From Ligustrum vulgare (lineage: Eukaryota; Streptophyta; Magnoliopsida; Lamiales; Oleaceae), in the NCBI GenBank assembly GCA_963555705.1, contig OY743171.1, positions 20,459,352 to 20,523,351 on the forward strand: a stretch of 64,000 nt of DNA, read 5' to 3'. A model generated the notes under the pieces. That model was not told where the DNA came from and ran no database searches. It was given only the letters and a program-made list of their open reading frames with translations. Below are positions 35,741-48,480 of this stretch, in pieces (position 1 is the first letter of the stretch; every line of letters begins with the position of its first letter). The position numbers and the translations under genes are program-made.

Positions 35741-36027
35741 AAGTAGACCACTTATCATGTTGCAATGTATTTGATGAGAGGTTAATGAAGTTGATTGCCT
35801 CAGAGAAAGTGACATAAATGTAGACATCAAAAACTTTTATGTGGATTGAACATGGATGAGAAACTAAGATTTGTCAAAACACAAGACCCCATAGAGGACG
35901 TCAACCTTGGAGATGAAGGAGAAAATCGTCCAACATTATTAATCTACTCCTGAATAAGGAGGTAAATCTAAAACTTTTGTCTACCTTAAAAGAAAAAAAA
36001 GATCGACTTCCATAGAAATATGAGGAA

Positions 36028-36328
36028 ATGTCCAGGCTAAAAAGGAGACTAGTTGATCATAGGCTACATACTAAATGTAATTACAAACGTCACAAACAAC
36101 CCCCAAGAAAATCTGCACCCAATATCTTACCTGAAGTTAAGAATGAGATTGAGAGCCTATTAAAAGTAAAGCTTATTAGAACGACCAGATATGTTAAATG
36201 GTTGTCTAGCATAATCCCCACTTTGAAGAAAAATGACAAAATAAGAGTGTATATACTTCAGGAATTTGAACTTAGCAACAACCAAAGAAGAGTATCTCAT
36301 TCCTACAATAGACTCCTTAGTTTATTCT
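36028..36328 (+). pseudogene. Gypsy-2 reverse transcriptase, first part
   Basis: MSRLKRRLVDHRLHTKCN, then KQPPRKSAPNILPEVKNEIE and RTTRYVKWLSSIIPTLKKND match the start of a Ty3/gypsy RT (fingers). A frame slip precedes the SNNQRRVSHSYNR end; the next frame continues RT sequence up to the hAT insertion point. Confidence 0.85.
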
Positions 36329-37100
36329 AATGTTTTAAAACTCGGCCCGGACATCGATCCGAAAAAGGGAAGGATTCAGTGGGTCGATCTGGTGTATTAA
36401 ATAAAATTATCCAAAAAGAGAAAAACTTGACAATAGGAAATTGGAGTAATAATGTTTTCTAATTTTGGATTTTATAATATTATTTTAATTATTTTTAAGA
36501 CATTAAATAAATTTTTATTTGAAATTAGATTTTTACATAAGAAATAAACCTATCTATACAATAAATAAAACATTATAGCAATAATATTTTTAATTTAGAA
36601 TTACTAATTCAAAGAAAATATTAGTGTTCTAAAAAGCGTGACAAAGCGATGAAGCCAAGTATCACATTTAAGCGTGCCTAGGTGCAAAAAAGCGTGGTAA
36701 TGCACGAGCGAAGTGCGAAGCATGATGAAGTGGTAAGGTCAAGATTCAAGCCTAAGCGTGCTTAAGCATAAGAGTAAGCGAGCGTTTTAGAAAACTGAAA
36801 AATATAGATTAATTACTCTTCTTTTTTTTAAAAAAATTTAAATATTAAAAGTATTTTAACCCATAAAAATAATTTTAAAATTATTATAATAGCAATGAAA
36901 CACAAATATTTGGAGAACTGAATAAATAAAATAGAATGAAAAGAAAACAACGACTTTCAAAATGGAAGGGATCGTTGAAAAGAAAAAAAGCAATGGCCAT
37001 GTATGGTAATTAAAAAATGGAAATTGTAGAGAACCTTTAATGTGATATTTAGTATTCAACAATTAGAACCAATAGGTCCAGTCCAGTTTAACAACATTGA
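36329..37100. mobile_element. hAT-like element inserted in gypsy-2 RT
   Basis: Flanks TTTATTCT (36321-36328) and TTTATTCA (37101-37108) are an 8-bp duplication with one change. The ends AATGTTTTAAAACTCGG and CCAGTTTAACAACATTGA are imperfect inverted repeats. RT sequence stops at the left flank and resumes at the right flank. A smaller MITE-like piece lies within, about 36630-36800 (GTTCTAAAAAGCG...GCGTTTTAGAAAAC). Confidence 0.75.
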
Positions 37101-37108
37101 TTTATTCA

Positions 37109-38370
37109 ATTACGGGGAATGATGTCTATTCTTTCTTGAATGGATACTCTAGATATAACCAGAATTATATTGTTGAGGACGATATTCATAAAAAACGCTT
37201 AGATGTCTAGGCTCTTTAGGATGTTATGAATAGGTAGTAATTCCTTTTGGCTTGAAAATGTGGGAGCTACTTGTCAAAGGGTTATGAACTTAATTTTTCA
37301 TGACATGATTAATGATATTGTTGAGGTGTATGTGGATGATGTAGTAGTCAAATTAGTAAAAGCTGGTGACCATTTTGACAAATTAAAATTTTCACTTGAA
37401 CGAATGAGACAATATAAGTTAAAATTGAATCCTCTAAAATGTTCTTTCGGAGTAAGCTCTATGAGTTTTCTGCGATTCTTGGTACATTAAAGAGGAATCA
37501 GAATTGACAAGAACAATTCTAAATCCATTTCAAAGGACAAACCACCCAGTAATAAAAGGGAAGTGCAAAGATTTTTTGGCCAAATCAATTTTCTAAGGAG
37601 ATTTATTTCTAATTGTGCAGGCCGAACAAAATCAACAAAATCATTTTCACCACTCCTAAGGCTATAAAGATTTAGAACTAATTCGTATGGAACATAGAGT
37701 ATCAAGAGGTTTTTGATAACCTGAAGGCCTATTTGTCAAGGGCACAAGTTGTGGTTTCTTCTCTAGTAGGGTAATCAATTAAGCTGTATATATCGGCTAA
37801 AGAACAATCAATTACAGATATGATATACCAAGAAGATCACCTAGAGAGGAAGGGTCATCTATTATCTTAATAGGAAATGTGAAAATGTGAATGTAATTAT
37901 TCTCCAATGGAGAAGTCATGTCTACTTTGTATTCCACTTGTACAAAACCGAGGGCCTACTTACGACCTGTAACGGTGTACTTATTTTCTAACATAGATCT
38001 AATAAATTACATATTCTCTCGCCTAATCTTACATCAAAGAATTAGTTTTTGTTCTTTCTCTTTATCAGAATTTAACATCCAATTTGTGCTTCAAAGGGCA
38101 GTAAAGAATCAGGACATGCCCAATTTCTTGGCCAATCATCCCTGCATGAATATCACTAAAGAAATCAAACCATGTACTTTGACTGCTCAAGTATAGCCCG
38201 GGGAGTAGAGAATGGCTTGGTGTTAATTAGTCCCTTGAGGCAATTATTTCTGTCCTATTTCACTTTGAGAGATTTTTGCACCAACAATCAGGCCGAATAC
38301 GAAGCCTTGATAAGGAGTTTGGAACTGTTAGCGGAATGGATTCACAGAATGTCACAATCAAAGACGATTC
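37109..38370 (+). pseudogene. Gypsy-2 RT palm and RNase H remnants
   Basis: After the hAT insert the RT continues (FLNGYSRYNQ), then 37260-37490 gives EVYVDDVVVKLVKAGDHFD with an intact YVDD box and NPLKCSFGVSS. REVQRFFGQINFLRRF (connection) is followed, at 38172-38378, by an RNase-H segment with CTNNQAEYEALIRSLELL. Stops at 37487, near 37665 and beyond break the frame. Confidence 0.85.
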
Positions 38371-38779
38371 ACAATTAGTGATTTACCAACTCATAGGATT
38401 ATTTAACTGTCATAGCGATTAAGTGGTGGACCTATATGAAATCTCCTAAGGATTACTTGAAGGTTTTGATCAAGTGGAGATCCAGTATATCCTTAGAATG
38501 TACATTCACATGATCAACGAATTGGCTCAACTAGCTTTAGGATGTAACACGTTATAATTCCCAATTTACAAAGGAAAAATAATATAAAAAGAAGGAAGAT
38601 CAAGTCAAGCATCTTATGTATCGAGGATGAAGAAGTAATAAATTGGAGAGAAGAAATAAGGAATTTCCTGAAAGAACCGTATGGAAAGTTATGTAGAAAA
38701 TTGAAGTTGTGTGCCCTTAATTTCACGTTATTGGACGATGTGTTTTACAAGAAACGTCCAGACGGCGTACTATAAAAAT

Positions 38780-39185
38780 GTGTTAGTTCGTCTGAAGTCA
38801 AAGTCATAATGGTTGGGGGTTCATGAAGGTATATGTGGACCTCATCAAGTTAGAAACAAAATGAGATGGTTGACAATTAGAATTGGCTTTCTTTTGCCAA
38901 AATTGAGGGAGGCATGTGCTCAATATGCAAAAAAACTGTTTATCATGCCAAAAACACGACCCAACCCATGGAGCCCTTGCAAGTGACATGACCCCATAGG
39001 GAAAATTTACCCACTCTCGTCCAAGAAACACACATTCATCATAGTAGCCACAAATTTAATTACGAAGTAGATAGAAGCCATTTCTTTAGAGAACTTTCGC
39101 AGGAATACATTATCGATTTTATTAGAGACCACATCATCTATATGTTTAGAATTTTTAGACCGTAATGATAGATAATGGGACGTCA
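38780..39185 (+). pseudogene. Gypsy-2 integrase, left part
   Basis: Frames contain HEGICGPHQVRNKMRW (HHCC region), SKKHTFIIVATNLITK and a DNGT motif at 39170-39180, the second catalytic region, directly before Helitron-3. Several stops. Confidence 0.75.
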
Positions 39186-40612
39186 TCTTAATCTTAATAT
39201 CTTATCTTAATATTATATATATTAAAGTAGAATAGTCGTCACCAAAATTCGCACATAGTTTTCTACCAAAATAACTTTCTAAATTTGAAAATTATTGCAA
39301 AAAAAATTGTATTAAATATTTTAGCAAATATTATAGTATATGTGTCATTAATGATATTAACATTTGCATCCGCACTATGCTATAAATGACATCAATATGT
39401 TATTTTTTTAACTTATAAACTATTTTTTATAATTATTGTATTATTTTGAAATCGAAAAATATGTAATATGAATGTCAAATCGAAAATCTCAATTAGAAGT
39501 TAATTCAATCTAACAAATAAGAGCAAACAATAAATATATTTTTCGTAAAATTGTCTCAAAGATCAAATGTAAAAGTATTATTTTATATATATATTTTTTA
39601 CTTTTTTTCAATATTTCATTCATTATAAATTATATCATTAAGTCCTATAATAGTATCAATAATTTGTTAACTAAATTTAATTTATTTATAGATGGTTAAT
39701 TTCAGTTCGAGTTCTTTTTCTTATCAAATTAAAACAAATAATAAATATACGAATTTTCGAAGTAAATTCAATTAAGTTGTATTAGTTTTTACAACTTAAG
39801 ATTTCGATCAATTTGTTCATCGTTTTTGACATTATTTTTATTTATTTACTGATTATATTCATTTTCCATTTTTTATTATAAACTTAAATAACTACAATAT
39901 GAAGAATATATATTACAGATTTTAACAAATAGTTCATATAATTTTTATTAAACAATTGATCGGTTTTCAATTTTTATTAAAATATTAAAATAATAATGTA
40001 ATAATATGAATAAAAAAATTTCCAATATGAAGAAATAAAAACAAATTCATGTAACAATATTTATTAAAATTAATGACTATTTTTTAGGAAAACACTAGAC
40101 ATTAATAATTAATGCTTAAAAAATCAAAATATACCAAAAAGTATATCTTACATATCTTCTTGGGAAGAATATGATGAAGAACAATATATAAAAGAAAAAC
40201 GTTGGTCCTAAAGAGAATATGTAAGTTGAGTCTTCCACATGTATTGTATGAGACTAATTTTGTAGTTCAAAAACTTTTTGAAAAGAAAATTTTATTTATT
40301 GAACGTTAAATCCAAAAATTGAGTTAATATGTTATGGTACACATGCTAAAATACTTAATTCATGGACATTTCCTCGCAAAAATGGTAAAGCAATTTATTA
40401 GTCCGCAATTTTATTAAAGTTTTAAAATAATAATTATATGTCGTACAAAATGGTAATTTTTTTATTAATTTTATTAAAAGAAATTATTTATTTTATGCAA
40501 AGATTACATTATTTAATTTAAATTTGACCAATTGTTTAAAATATATTTTGTCTTATAACAATTTTCGTGTAATACACAGGTGTGGACAACCATAAATTGT
40601 ACAAACACTTTA

Positions 40613-40797
40613 GCTTCTGTTTGATACTCATCATTTCAAACCTTATTTTTTTCAAAATTCATTTTCAACCACATTATACCAATAAAATAATCTACACATA
40701 AATTCAAAAAGATTCCTTATTTTTTAACCACACATTCTTCAAAATTTACTATTACAACCACATTATTTTGAAGTAATGAGTCTCAAACATGGGCATA
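40613..40797. mobile_element. MITE inside Helitron-3
   Basis: Imperfect inverted ends (CTGTTTGATACTCAT...ATGAGTCTCAAACATG), with the interior shared with 3114-3299 and 27257-27430. Target duplication not clear. Confidence 0.6.
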
Positions 40798-40929
40798 GTA
40801 TTAAGTGGTTTTCCAAAATTTATAAGAATTTTAATTCATTTTTATTTTGAGAATTTATTGACACTTTTAATCATTAATCAAAACAAATTGTGTGTTCAAA
40901 CTTTTTTCTCTATTTTGAAATGATATTTA

Positions 40930-41441
40930 GAGTATCTCCAATGCGCTCCGTCAATTGGGAAAAAAGACTTGAGACGTCAGCAAATTGACGAAGTGGGTTA
41001 AAAATATCTCTCCAATGCACAATGTCAATTACAATATTAAGCTGACGTGACTAGAAAAAATTGAAAATGTCAAGTGCTCCGTCCTTGTATTGAAGCTCCG
41101 TTATTATTTTAACAATATTTAAAAGGGATGTGGGCATAATGGCTTGAAGATTTTCGTTGAAAATTATCCCTCATCAAGCACTTTTTAATTATTTTCATTC
41201 AAAATTTTCATGATTATATTAATTTTAAGATTAATAATTTTAAAAAATATATATATATTTTAATAAATCTAATTTATCAATAAAAAATTATCGATAAATA
41301 AAGTTATAATAAATTTAACTATCAAAATAAAATATAAAAATGAAATTTGTGACTTTTCCGTCAATTTATTCACGTTCTCTAAAAATCCGTCAATTTCATT
41401 GCCACGTTATCCCCAATTGACATAGTGCATTGGAGATGCTC
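40930..41441. mobile_element. Tourist-like MITE (PIF/Harbinger) inside Helitron-3
   Basis: Ends GAGTATCTCCAATGC and GCATTGGAGATGCTC are inverted repeats with one mismatch in 15, flanked by TTA on both sides (40927-40929, 41442-41444), the PIF/Harbinger target. 512 bp, no transposase. Confidence 0.88.
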
Positions 41442-41589
41442 TTAGAAAAAATCATTCATATTGTTCTTCCGTGCAACACACAAGTGTGATACTAGTTAAA
41501 TGGTGAAATGGTAAAAAAAAAAATTGAATGAGTTTGGGATTAAATTGGTAAACACAACACATTATTACGCCTAGTCCAACGGCTAAGCA

Positions 41590-42110
41590 AAGTCATCAAC
41601 CAATGTGATTAAAAATATTTCCAAGAAGATGATCGATGGAAATGCTAGACAATGGCATAAATGTTTAAACCAGGATTTATAGATTTATAGGACGTCCCAT
41701 TGTTCTAGTATTAAGGTTACTCTTTTTCAATCCATCAGAGTAGCTTTGAAAAATGACCTAAATTGTGAAGCTTACGTCGAACCCATGGTTCAAAATTTGT
41801 TAGACTTGGACGAAGCAAAATTTGGACCTAACAAATTTTGAACGTTCTGAACAAGTTAGAAGCCCAAAAAAATGAAAATGGCCAATTATTACAATAAGAA
41901 AGTAGTAGCCAAGTCTTTTGATCAAAATGAGTTAGCGTGGAAGGCCATACTACCTACTGATTGTAAAGACCCTAAGTTTGAAAAATGATCATCCAATTGG
42001 GAATGACCATATGAAGTAGAGGCTTTCTTATCAAATGGAGCTTATTACTTAAAATATCTAGACGAAACCATGCATATTAGAGCGATAATAGAAGAGAAAG
42101 TGAACAAGTG
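41590..42110 (+). pseudogene. Gypsy-2 integrase, C-terminal part
   Basis: Frames contain SKKMIDGNARQWHKCLNQ, LKNDLNCEAYVEPMVQNLLD, NYYNKKVVAKSFDQNELAWK, and WE.PYEVEAFLSNGAYYLK, the C-terminal part of plant gypsy integrase after the catalytic Glu. It continues the piece left of Helitron-3. Confidence 0.82.
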
Positions 42111-43553
42111 TGTGCAAATTGGGACAAAACGTCAAAAGAAAAAGGCAAAAATCTCAAATAAAACAATAAGGGCTTGAATAAAATGCTTCAGTTAATTGAG
42201 TGAATCAAGGGAATACAAAAGCAAAATGAAAAACGTCGCGATCATACAAGTCCTAGGCACTACTCAGATATTTCCTCCAACAAACTACACCTAAAAGCTC
42301 TTGTAACCCATACACAACTAGATGTCTACAGAGACGATCACAACTTCATATTGACTTAATCAAATCCATTGAACGAGTTGAGTAGGTGAGTTCAACAGTA
42401 AATGCAACCTTTGGAAAAGCGACGCAATCAAAATCAAGGTTAGCCGGTTCAACTACAAGGAAGATGGGTTTGGGGGAAAATTCCAATCCAATCAATCACA
42501 AATGCCCTGAGAAGCCAATACCCTGGACAACTCCTAGGAAGCTTAAGAAATCCTTGGGATCATTAGCCCTATCCGATCCTTCACAACCTTTTTATTGCAA
42601 ACCAAAATATGAAGGATCCATTTTCTATTGATTGCGCCATGGCAATACTTTTCAAATAAGCCCCACCAACCAAAAACATAAAATCACTGGATTGAGTGAA
42701 GGTATATCTGGAGATGACAACGTGACCTCTAACCAAGAGCAAAATATCTTTAGATTGAGTGGATACCCCTGTAAGGAACGTTTGTTCTCATTGAAGCGAA
42801 AAAGAAGAAGTTGGGAAAGACGAGAAGGTTTAGACGACTAGGAACTCAACAAAATACATCTCCATCACTAAAAGCAATGCCCAAGCTAGGAAGACAATTG
42901 CTAGGGTTAAGAGGGATGAAGTAACAAACCACAACATCTGCAAATAAATATGGATAATCCATAAGGGCAAAGACATAGAAAATCAAGACTAGGGATGCAG
43001 AGGAGAAAACTAAGGTTCCAAATGAAAGAAGACAAATATTCCCTTTTATAAGGACATTGCAAGTAAATAAAATGTCAGAATACACCCTCGAAGGTTGGGA
43101 TTCGAGCGTTATATTTAGATGAAAATGAGAGTAATGAACACTATATTCGGTTGAAGTTAAGAATTGTTACGCGTGATGCGAACTCCAAACGATGCATAGG
43201 GGATAGTAAGGACGTTTGCAACACAAGTGAAAGACATTGAAAAGACTACTTTAGAACTAAAATGTAAAGGAGTATGCCTTGATTGTAATTAATATGGCTA
43301 AATTAAATAATAAAGGCATTAATTAAGCCTTATTGGGGGTAATTATTGACACACAAAATTGTTCAAAAAATAAAGGCGAATACGATGTTTACACTTGGAT
43401 GTTAAAAAATTCAGCATTGGGCGAAATATCACAAGACCTAAGGTGCGAGTTGAAAGAAAAGGATTCGTCCAATTAGGGAAAAGGAAGCAGCAAGTAGTAG
43501 ACATCTTGGTTGAGTATTCAATGGAACATGTCCTAAAAAAGGGGAGAGCATGG
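42110..43553 (+). other. Gypsy-2 tail, function unknown
   Basis: Two consecutive open frames, 42386-42631 (81 codons) and 42632-42841 (69 codons), have no recognisable domain. The second is basic at its end (KRKRRSWERREGLDD). They follow integrase on the same strand, so they could be the 3' non-coding or extra-ORF region of gypsy-2. TTGGGGGTAAT near 43335 could be a polypurine tract. Confidence 0.35.
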
Positions 43554-45532
43554 TGTTGACCTATGGTTAACTTAACTTATTGTTTTGATCATAACAAATA
43601 AGATTATCTTGTGTTATTAATAAGTGTGCTTCGAGTGTTTTATGTAATGATAAATCTTCAAAGCATTCAATCTTCAAATTGTTTTTTCAAAGATAAGGGT
43701 CAAAGATATATTATCTAGTACACAAGATGCAAAGATCAAAGCAAATCCATTCAAGATCAAGATTCAAGATGTAAAGCATAACATGAAGATCAAGACTTCA
43801 ATGTATACAAGATTAGAACTCGAGTTTAAATTGACTAGACCTATGTAAAAGTATAACACTTTCAATCTTCAGAGATAAATTCTAATGAGCTCGAAAATAA
43901 TTTTGTGCATCAAACACATTTCGTCACTTGCATAATTTTTTTTTTTTTTTTTTCAAAGTCAATATTGCTTTTCAAATATTATTTAAACTGAGATCATGAT
44001 TATATTACGTTATACATCTTTGAAAAATTAGTTAGAATCCAAAAAGTCAAATATTTCAAGAATTTTTTGAAGTCAATTTTCGATCAACCGATTGGTGAAC
44101 CAAAAGTCAACTTTCCGTCAACCGAAATATATTTCGATCGACCAAAAATCCTATCGTCGTGTCCAATGACCAGTGGTCAGATTTCAGGCCTTTAGATCGA
44201 TCGAAAGAGTGACACCTACAGTTACCTAGTACTTATTTTTCTCCTAAAAATAAGCTCTCTCCATATTCAACATAGACAATTACATGAGATTTTGAGAAAG
44301 CTTTTCATTGAGAAATTCATATTTCTTACTTGATTTATATTCATCTATCTTGATTAAAAAACTTCAATTGACCCAAATTTATTTTTTCAAACTTATTAGA
44401 GTTTTGAAAGAAGTTTTTGTGAAGATCTTTGATTTTACATTGCATTATCTTCTTCAACATATTCTCATCAAAAGTTGGAATTAAAGTGTTAATCTCTCTT
44501 GTGCTAAAGTTTTTATTATTGATTTAGAGAGATTAACTAGTGAAAAATGTTGATTACTTGAATCAAACATTTATTTATCATTTTATCAAAGTGTTCACAT
44601 CTAACACTTGAGCTGAACTATTTGCTATTCATTAAGTTTTAGTGTCTCTTTTTTTTTCTGAACTTGTTTCAATCTTTTAAAGAGAGAATTTCTATTGAAA
44701 ATCTTTGATTAATTGTATTATATTTTTCATTATCTTTTGATTCAACAAAATTCTATTGTCTAAATTTTTTGAGCTTAACTTATTATTAATTATTCAACTG
44801 TTAGCATATCTTGATACTTAATTTGATTCTATAACAAGAGATTATATTATTTGAAAAGTCTGTTTGATTGTATTAAACTTTTCATTATCATTTGCATTAA
44901 AGTTTTTTCCCAACACTCAAGCTTAATTCATTGCTTCTTATTGAAATCTCTTAAGACTTAATTTGAGTATATCATTTGTCAGGAGAGTTATTTCAATTGT
45001 AAATCAATTCATTGTACTAGGGTCATTTTGAGGTCCCTTTAAAGCTCGATTTTTGTTAAAGGATATGTGTCTCCTGTTGTAAGTCACTTAAAGATAATTG
45101 TCCCTTATTGTAAGTGACTTAAGGATGCGTGTTCCTTATTGTAAGTCACTTAAGGATTGATACTCCCTAGTGTAAGTTATCACTACAGTGAATTTGGCCT
45201 TACTCGTGACGAAGAGCTTAGTAATGGAGGACATAGATCAAGTGTTTGATTGAACCTCTTTAAAATATCATCTATTTCCTTTTACTTACTTATATTGCAC
45301 TTTATCTTTTATATCAATCTTTATTGTGCAAAACTATCTCTAAGTGTTATATTTGCTTTATTAATTAAGTTTACATCTTTATAGAACTCTACATTGATAG
45401 TTGAGTTACTTTACATATCCTATAACATTAAGTGTTTATACTTGTATTTATTGATTTTAAGTTTGAGATTATTTATTGAAAAGTTTTATAAATCAATTTT
45501 ACTCTTCTTGATTAGTTACTCTTGGGCTAACA
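43554..45532 (+). mobile_element. Solo LTR, 1979 bp, probably SIRE/Maximus-like copia
   Basis: Starts TGTTGACC and ends GGGCTAACA with the perfect 5-bp duplication CATGG on both sides (43549-43553, 45533-45537). No internal region is present, so an LTR-LTR recombination left a single LTR. Length and phrases such as TTTTGATCATAACAAATAAG and the repeated GATCGACC/TCAACCGA words resemble SIRE-type LTRs. That family call is from memory. Confidence 0.85.
45060..45175 (+). repeat. Short tandem repeat in the solo LTR
   Basis: Four copies of about 33 bp around TTGTAAGTCACTTAAGGAT, within the solo LTR near its 3' end. Confidence 0.7.
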
Positions 45533-45537
45533 CATGG

Positions 45538-46280
45538 AGCCTAACTGGTGAATTATTGGAACAGTTATCCTTCACAATTGCCCATAATTTTCCCCATGAT
45601 ATGACGGTTAAAAAGATACTGAGCAAGTTATAGGTAGCAGTTATCAGAAGTACAAATAGCAAGATCACCCTAACAAAGGACATGACAACTTTGAGACCAA
45701 ATGGAAGTTTTAGAAGAGTGATTGTTGGATGTATAAAAGCAAGGAATGAGGACAGTTTGAAGGACTAACAAATCAACTCTCAAGAGAATGTAATTTCTTT
45801 TATTCTACTTTACGCATCAAATTTCTCCTTCTCTGTAATTGGGGACTTGCGCTCCTTAGAGGCAATGAATCTACTCTCAATTGCACTCATTTTTGAGACC
45901 ATGTCTCAAGATGTTTGTTGATGCACATATCGTTTGAGTTTTGTTTTACACGAAAAAACACAGGTGAACATAAATATTTGAAATATACGAAAATAATTTC
46001 CTAACAAATTGAAATCATTATTGAGATCTAAAAGAAGAAATTAAATTAACTACTAAATAAAAACCACAGAAGAAATTTTGAAGTACAATTCATAAAGAGA
46101 GACCATAAATTGAAATTCGAAAGAAGTCCGAAGCATTTGCAGGTATGAATACATGCATGAATGTTGTGATGTTCGAGAGTGGGAGTAGGAGTAGATGGGT
46201 TGGTCGGAAGAGATTTTTTAAGAACTTTTTTAAAATTTGTTTTATGCGAAATTCATTTGTACTTTTTATCATAAATTTAG
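45538..46280. other. Continuation of gypsy-2 or intergenic DNA
   Basis: The sequence right of the solo LTR continues that left of 43549. 45780-45900 (TGTAATTTCTTTTATTCTACTTTACG, GGGGACTTGCGCTCC) looks like the end of a gypsy LTR. No gene. Confidence 0.35.
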
Positions 46281-47304
46281 TAGGAATGACAACATGGCGG
46301 GGAATCCCCGAACTCGATGGGTACTTGACCTGAACGGTTTTGGAAATCCCCAACAAAGGCGGGGATGTGACGGAAAAGTATCCCCAATTTAGGGAGGGGA
46401 TGGCCGTCCTAGCCCCAAACCCGCCTCAGACCCGTCACTGATTAAGAAGTCCAATTAAAAAACCCCAAACAAATTAAAAACATCGTAGGTCCAAAGATAA
46501 AATAAGGATCAATTGCTCATCTTGAAGGTCAAATAGTTTTCTATTAACTACATGAAATAAGCAAATTTCTCTATTCAATTCTGCTCCAACAACCTGAATC
46601 TATGAAACAAACAGATCAAACATCATTTTGTTACAAGAAATGAACTTACATTAACTAGGAGAAGATTTTACTACAAATGAATTCTCTGGTTGGAGTTATG
46701 TTTACTGTAGTTACAAAATGCTCGTGAGTTTGAAAGTTAAACTAAGGATATGTATTACATCTCCGATGTTACGTTATTTGATTTTGTCGACTCCAATTGT
46801 CAGGTTTTTGTTCTGTACATGAATGAAATAGAGCTCATTTCAACGAATTTGTATAAGAAAGAGTTACATCAATATGTTAGAAAGGGCAGAAAATAACTAC
46901 CTGGAGTCGAGTACAGATTTCTATTACTTCAACTATTGAACGAGAATTAACTTAGACTAAATTGATTTTAGGTTATTACTTGTTAAACTTAGTTATAGCT
47001 ACATCTATAAATTTTTTAATCCCAAAAAGTATTGATTAATTCGATTAAGTTTTATTATATATTTAGTATAGCAACATTTTTGACTTGTTATACTCTTACA
47101 AAAATATAGTATCTAAATCAAAATAATTCAAGAATTTGAAAAATATATAATAATAAATGGGGATGCAAATGAGGATTTTGGCATCCTCACCGTGTCCCGA
47201 TATAGATGGGGATGGGACGAGGACAAGATGGGGATGGTAGGTTTTTGGTGGGGACGGGATGGGGAATGACATCCCTGTCCAAACCCGCCCCGTTGTCATA
47301 CCTA
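46281..47304. mobile_element. hAT element, TAGGNATGACAAC type
   Basis: The perfect 8-bp duplication AAATTTAG (46273-46280, 47305-47312) flanks ends TAGGAATGACAAC and GTTGTCATACCTA. Subterminal regions are rich in GGGGATGGGG/CCCGTCCC words. The 1024-bp element has no transposase frame. It is the same broad type as 8639-9272. Confidence 0.92.
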
Positions 47305-47312
47305 AAATTTAG

Positions 47313-48480
47313 AACTCTCAGCTCCAATAATTTTTTGTTTTTATTTATTTTAGGGTAAATGCGTCAATTTTTTGACAGAATGAATGATTTATACAATGCC
47401 TGTTTGATTTGTGGGAGTATTGCATCAAAATGAATTTATATATATGTTTTGCATAGAGTTGGGTGTGAGTTAGTTTGGGTCAGGTTGGAGACCAACCCGA
47501 CTGAAAACCAACCCAATGAAATCAATCAAAACTTTCAAATTCCAAACCGACCCAAACCAACGTTGAGTGGTTTGGGTTGGGTTGTTTTGTTTTGCGGTGT
47601 GGTCTTCATTTTGGACTTTATTTTTTTCTTTCTGGGCCTTAGATTGAATTAATTGTATATTTGTATTAGGGAAAATTACACAAAATACTCTAAAAATAGA
47701 ACTAATTGTATTTATACACTTGAAACTAATTAAGAATCTAAACACCGTATTATTTACAGTGTGAACAAAAGCCCCCAAACCCATCCGACTAACTGTCAGA
47801 GCTCCATCGACAGGCGATTTTTCAACTTCACAACTTGAGTCTGCCAATTTGTTACATATTGGAGATTACCACGATGGTGGACAGAGGTACGTAGAAGCAG
47901 TGAATGGAATTTTGGTTGGATTTGGTAGTGGTGGTCGTATTGCTAGGAAGGAGAGATTTGGGACTGTTGCTTGTGCACCGAATTCTGATTTGAGTGGATT
48001 CAACTAAGAGAGAAATTTTGAACAACAGTTAAACCATGTTTGTATTTCTTTTTTTTACAGGCTTGGTCTGGATGTTTGTTTGGAAAGAACTTAGCCCAAC
48101 CCAGTGTTGTTATACTGAAACCTACCATACAGTAGAAGAAAGTTTCAATTTCTGCTCATTCATTAAGCATTTCTTCCATTTTTGGTGATGGAAGGCCTAT
48201 TGTAGGCATGTTACATGGTATCTACTCACACGTTTATTTCAGGTTCTTTTAGGTATGTAAGCAGTAAGAAAACTCTACCAAATATTTCTTGTTGGTATTT
48301 GAATGGTGAACCATTTTTACAAATTGAAACTATTTTGCTTGGTTTTTGTGTCGTGAATAGTTTCCATAAATATCACCATCTCCATACTGAACAAATTATT
48401 CATCTGGTTTCCTGTTTTTGGTACTTGGGAGACTTGTATTTGAGGACATGGTGAAGGAAGGAAATGATAATAGCTTTTTC
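47313..48480. other. Intergenic, no gene recognised
   Basis: 47450-47600 has GGGTTGGGTT and CCAACCC words as in hAT MITEs, but no ends could be fixed. The 125-codon minus frame at 47470-47847 runs over these words and resembles no protein. Confidence 0.4.

Larger units (their letters stand above)
39186..41495 (+). mobile_element. Helitron-3 inserted in gypsy-2 integrase
   Basis: A|TCTTAATCTTAATAT at the 5' end and ATACTAG|T at the 3' end with a GTGCAACACACAAGTGTG hairpin. Integrase coding is recognisable directly on both sides. It shares subterminal blocks with Helitron-2 and the TCTTAATCTTAATAT start with Helitron-1. Two MITEs (40613-40797, 40930-41441) lie within. The 5' end could also be 39205. 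No helicase. Confidence 0.78.
35830..43553 (+). mobile_element. Gypsy-2, degenerate Ty3/gypsy element with nested inserts
   Basis: Reverse transcriptase, RNase H, second RNase-H-like and integrase segments occur in gypsy order on the plus strand, all with stops. It is interrupted by a hAT-like element (36329-37100), Helitron-3 (39186-41495) and, in its tail, a solo LTR (43554-45532). Motifs (KQPPRKSAPNIL, YVDDVVVK, NNQAEYEALI) suggest the Tat-related branch. Its own LTRs are not defined. 45538-45900 may be part of its 3' end. Confidence 0.8.

Noticed and set aside
42386..42841. Two consecutive open frames as a host gene
   Set aside because: They follow gypsy-2 integrase on the same strand, have no recognisable domain, and are separated by a stop; more likely element tail.
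47470..47847. 125-codon minus-strand open frame
   Set aside because: It covers low-complexity GGGTTGGGTT words and shows no family resemblance.
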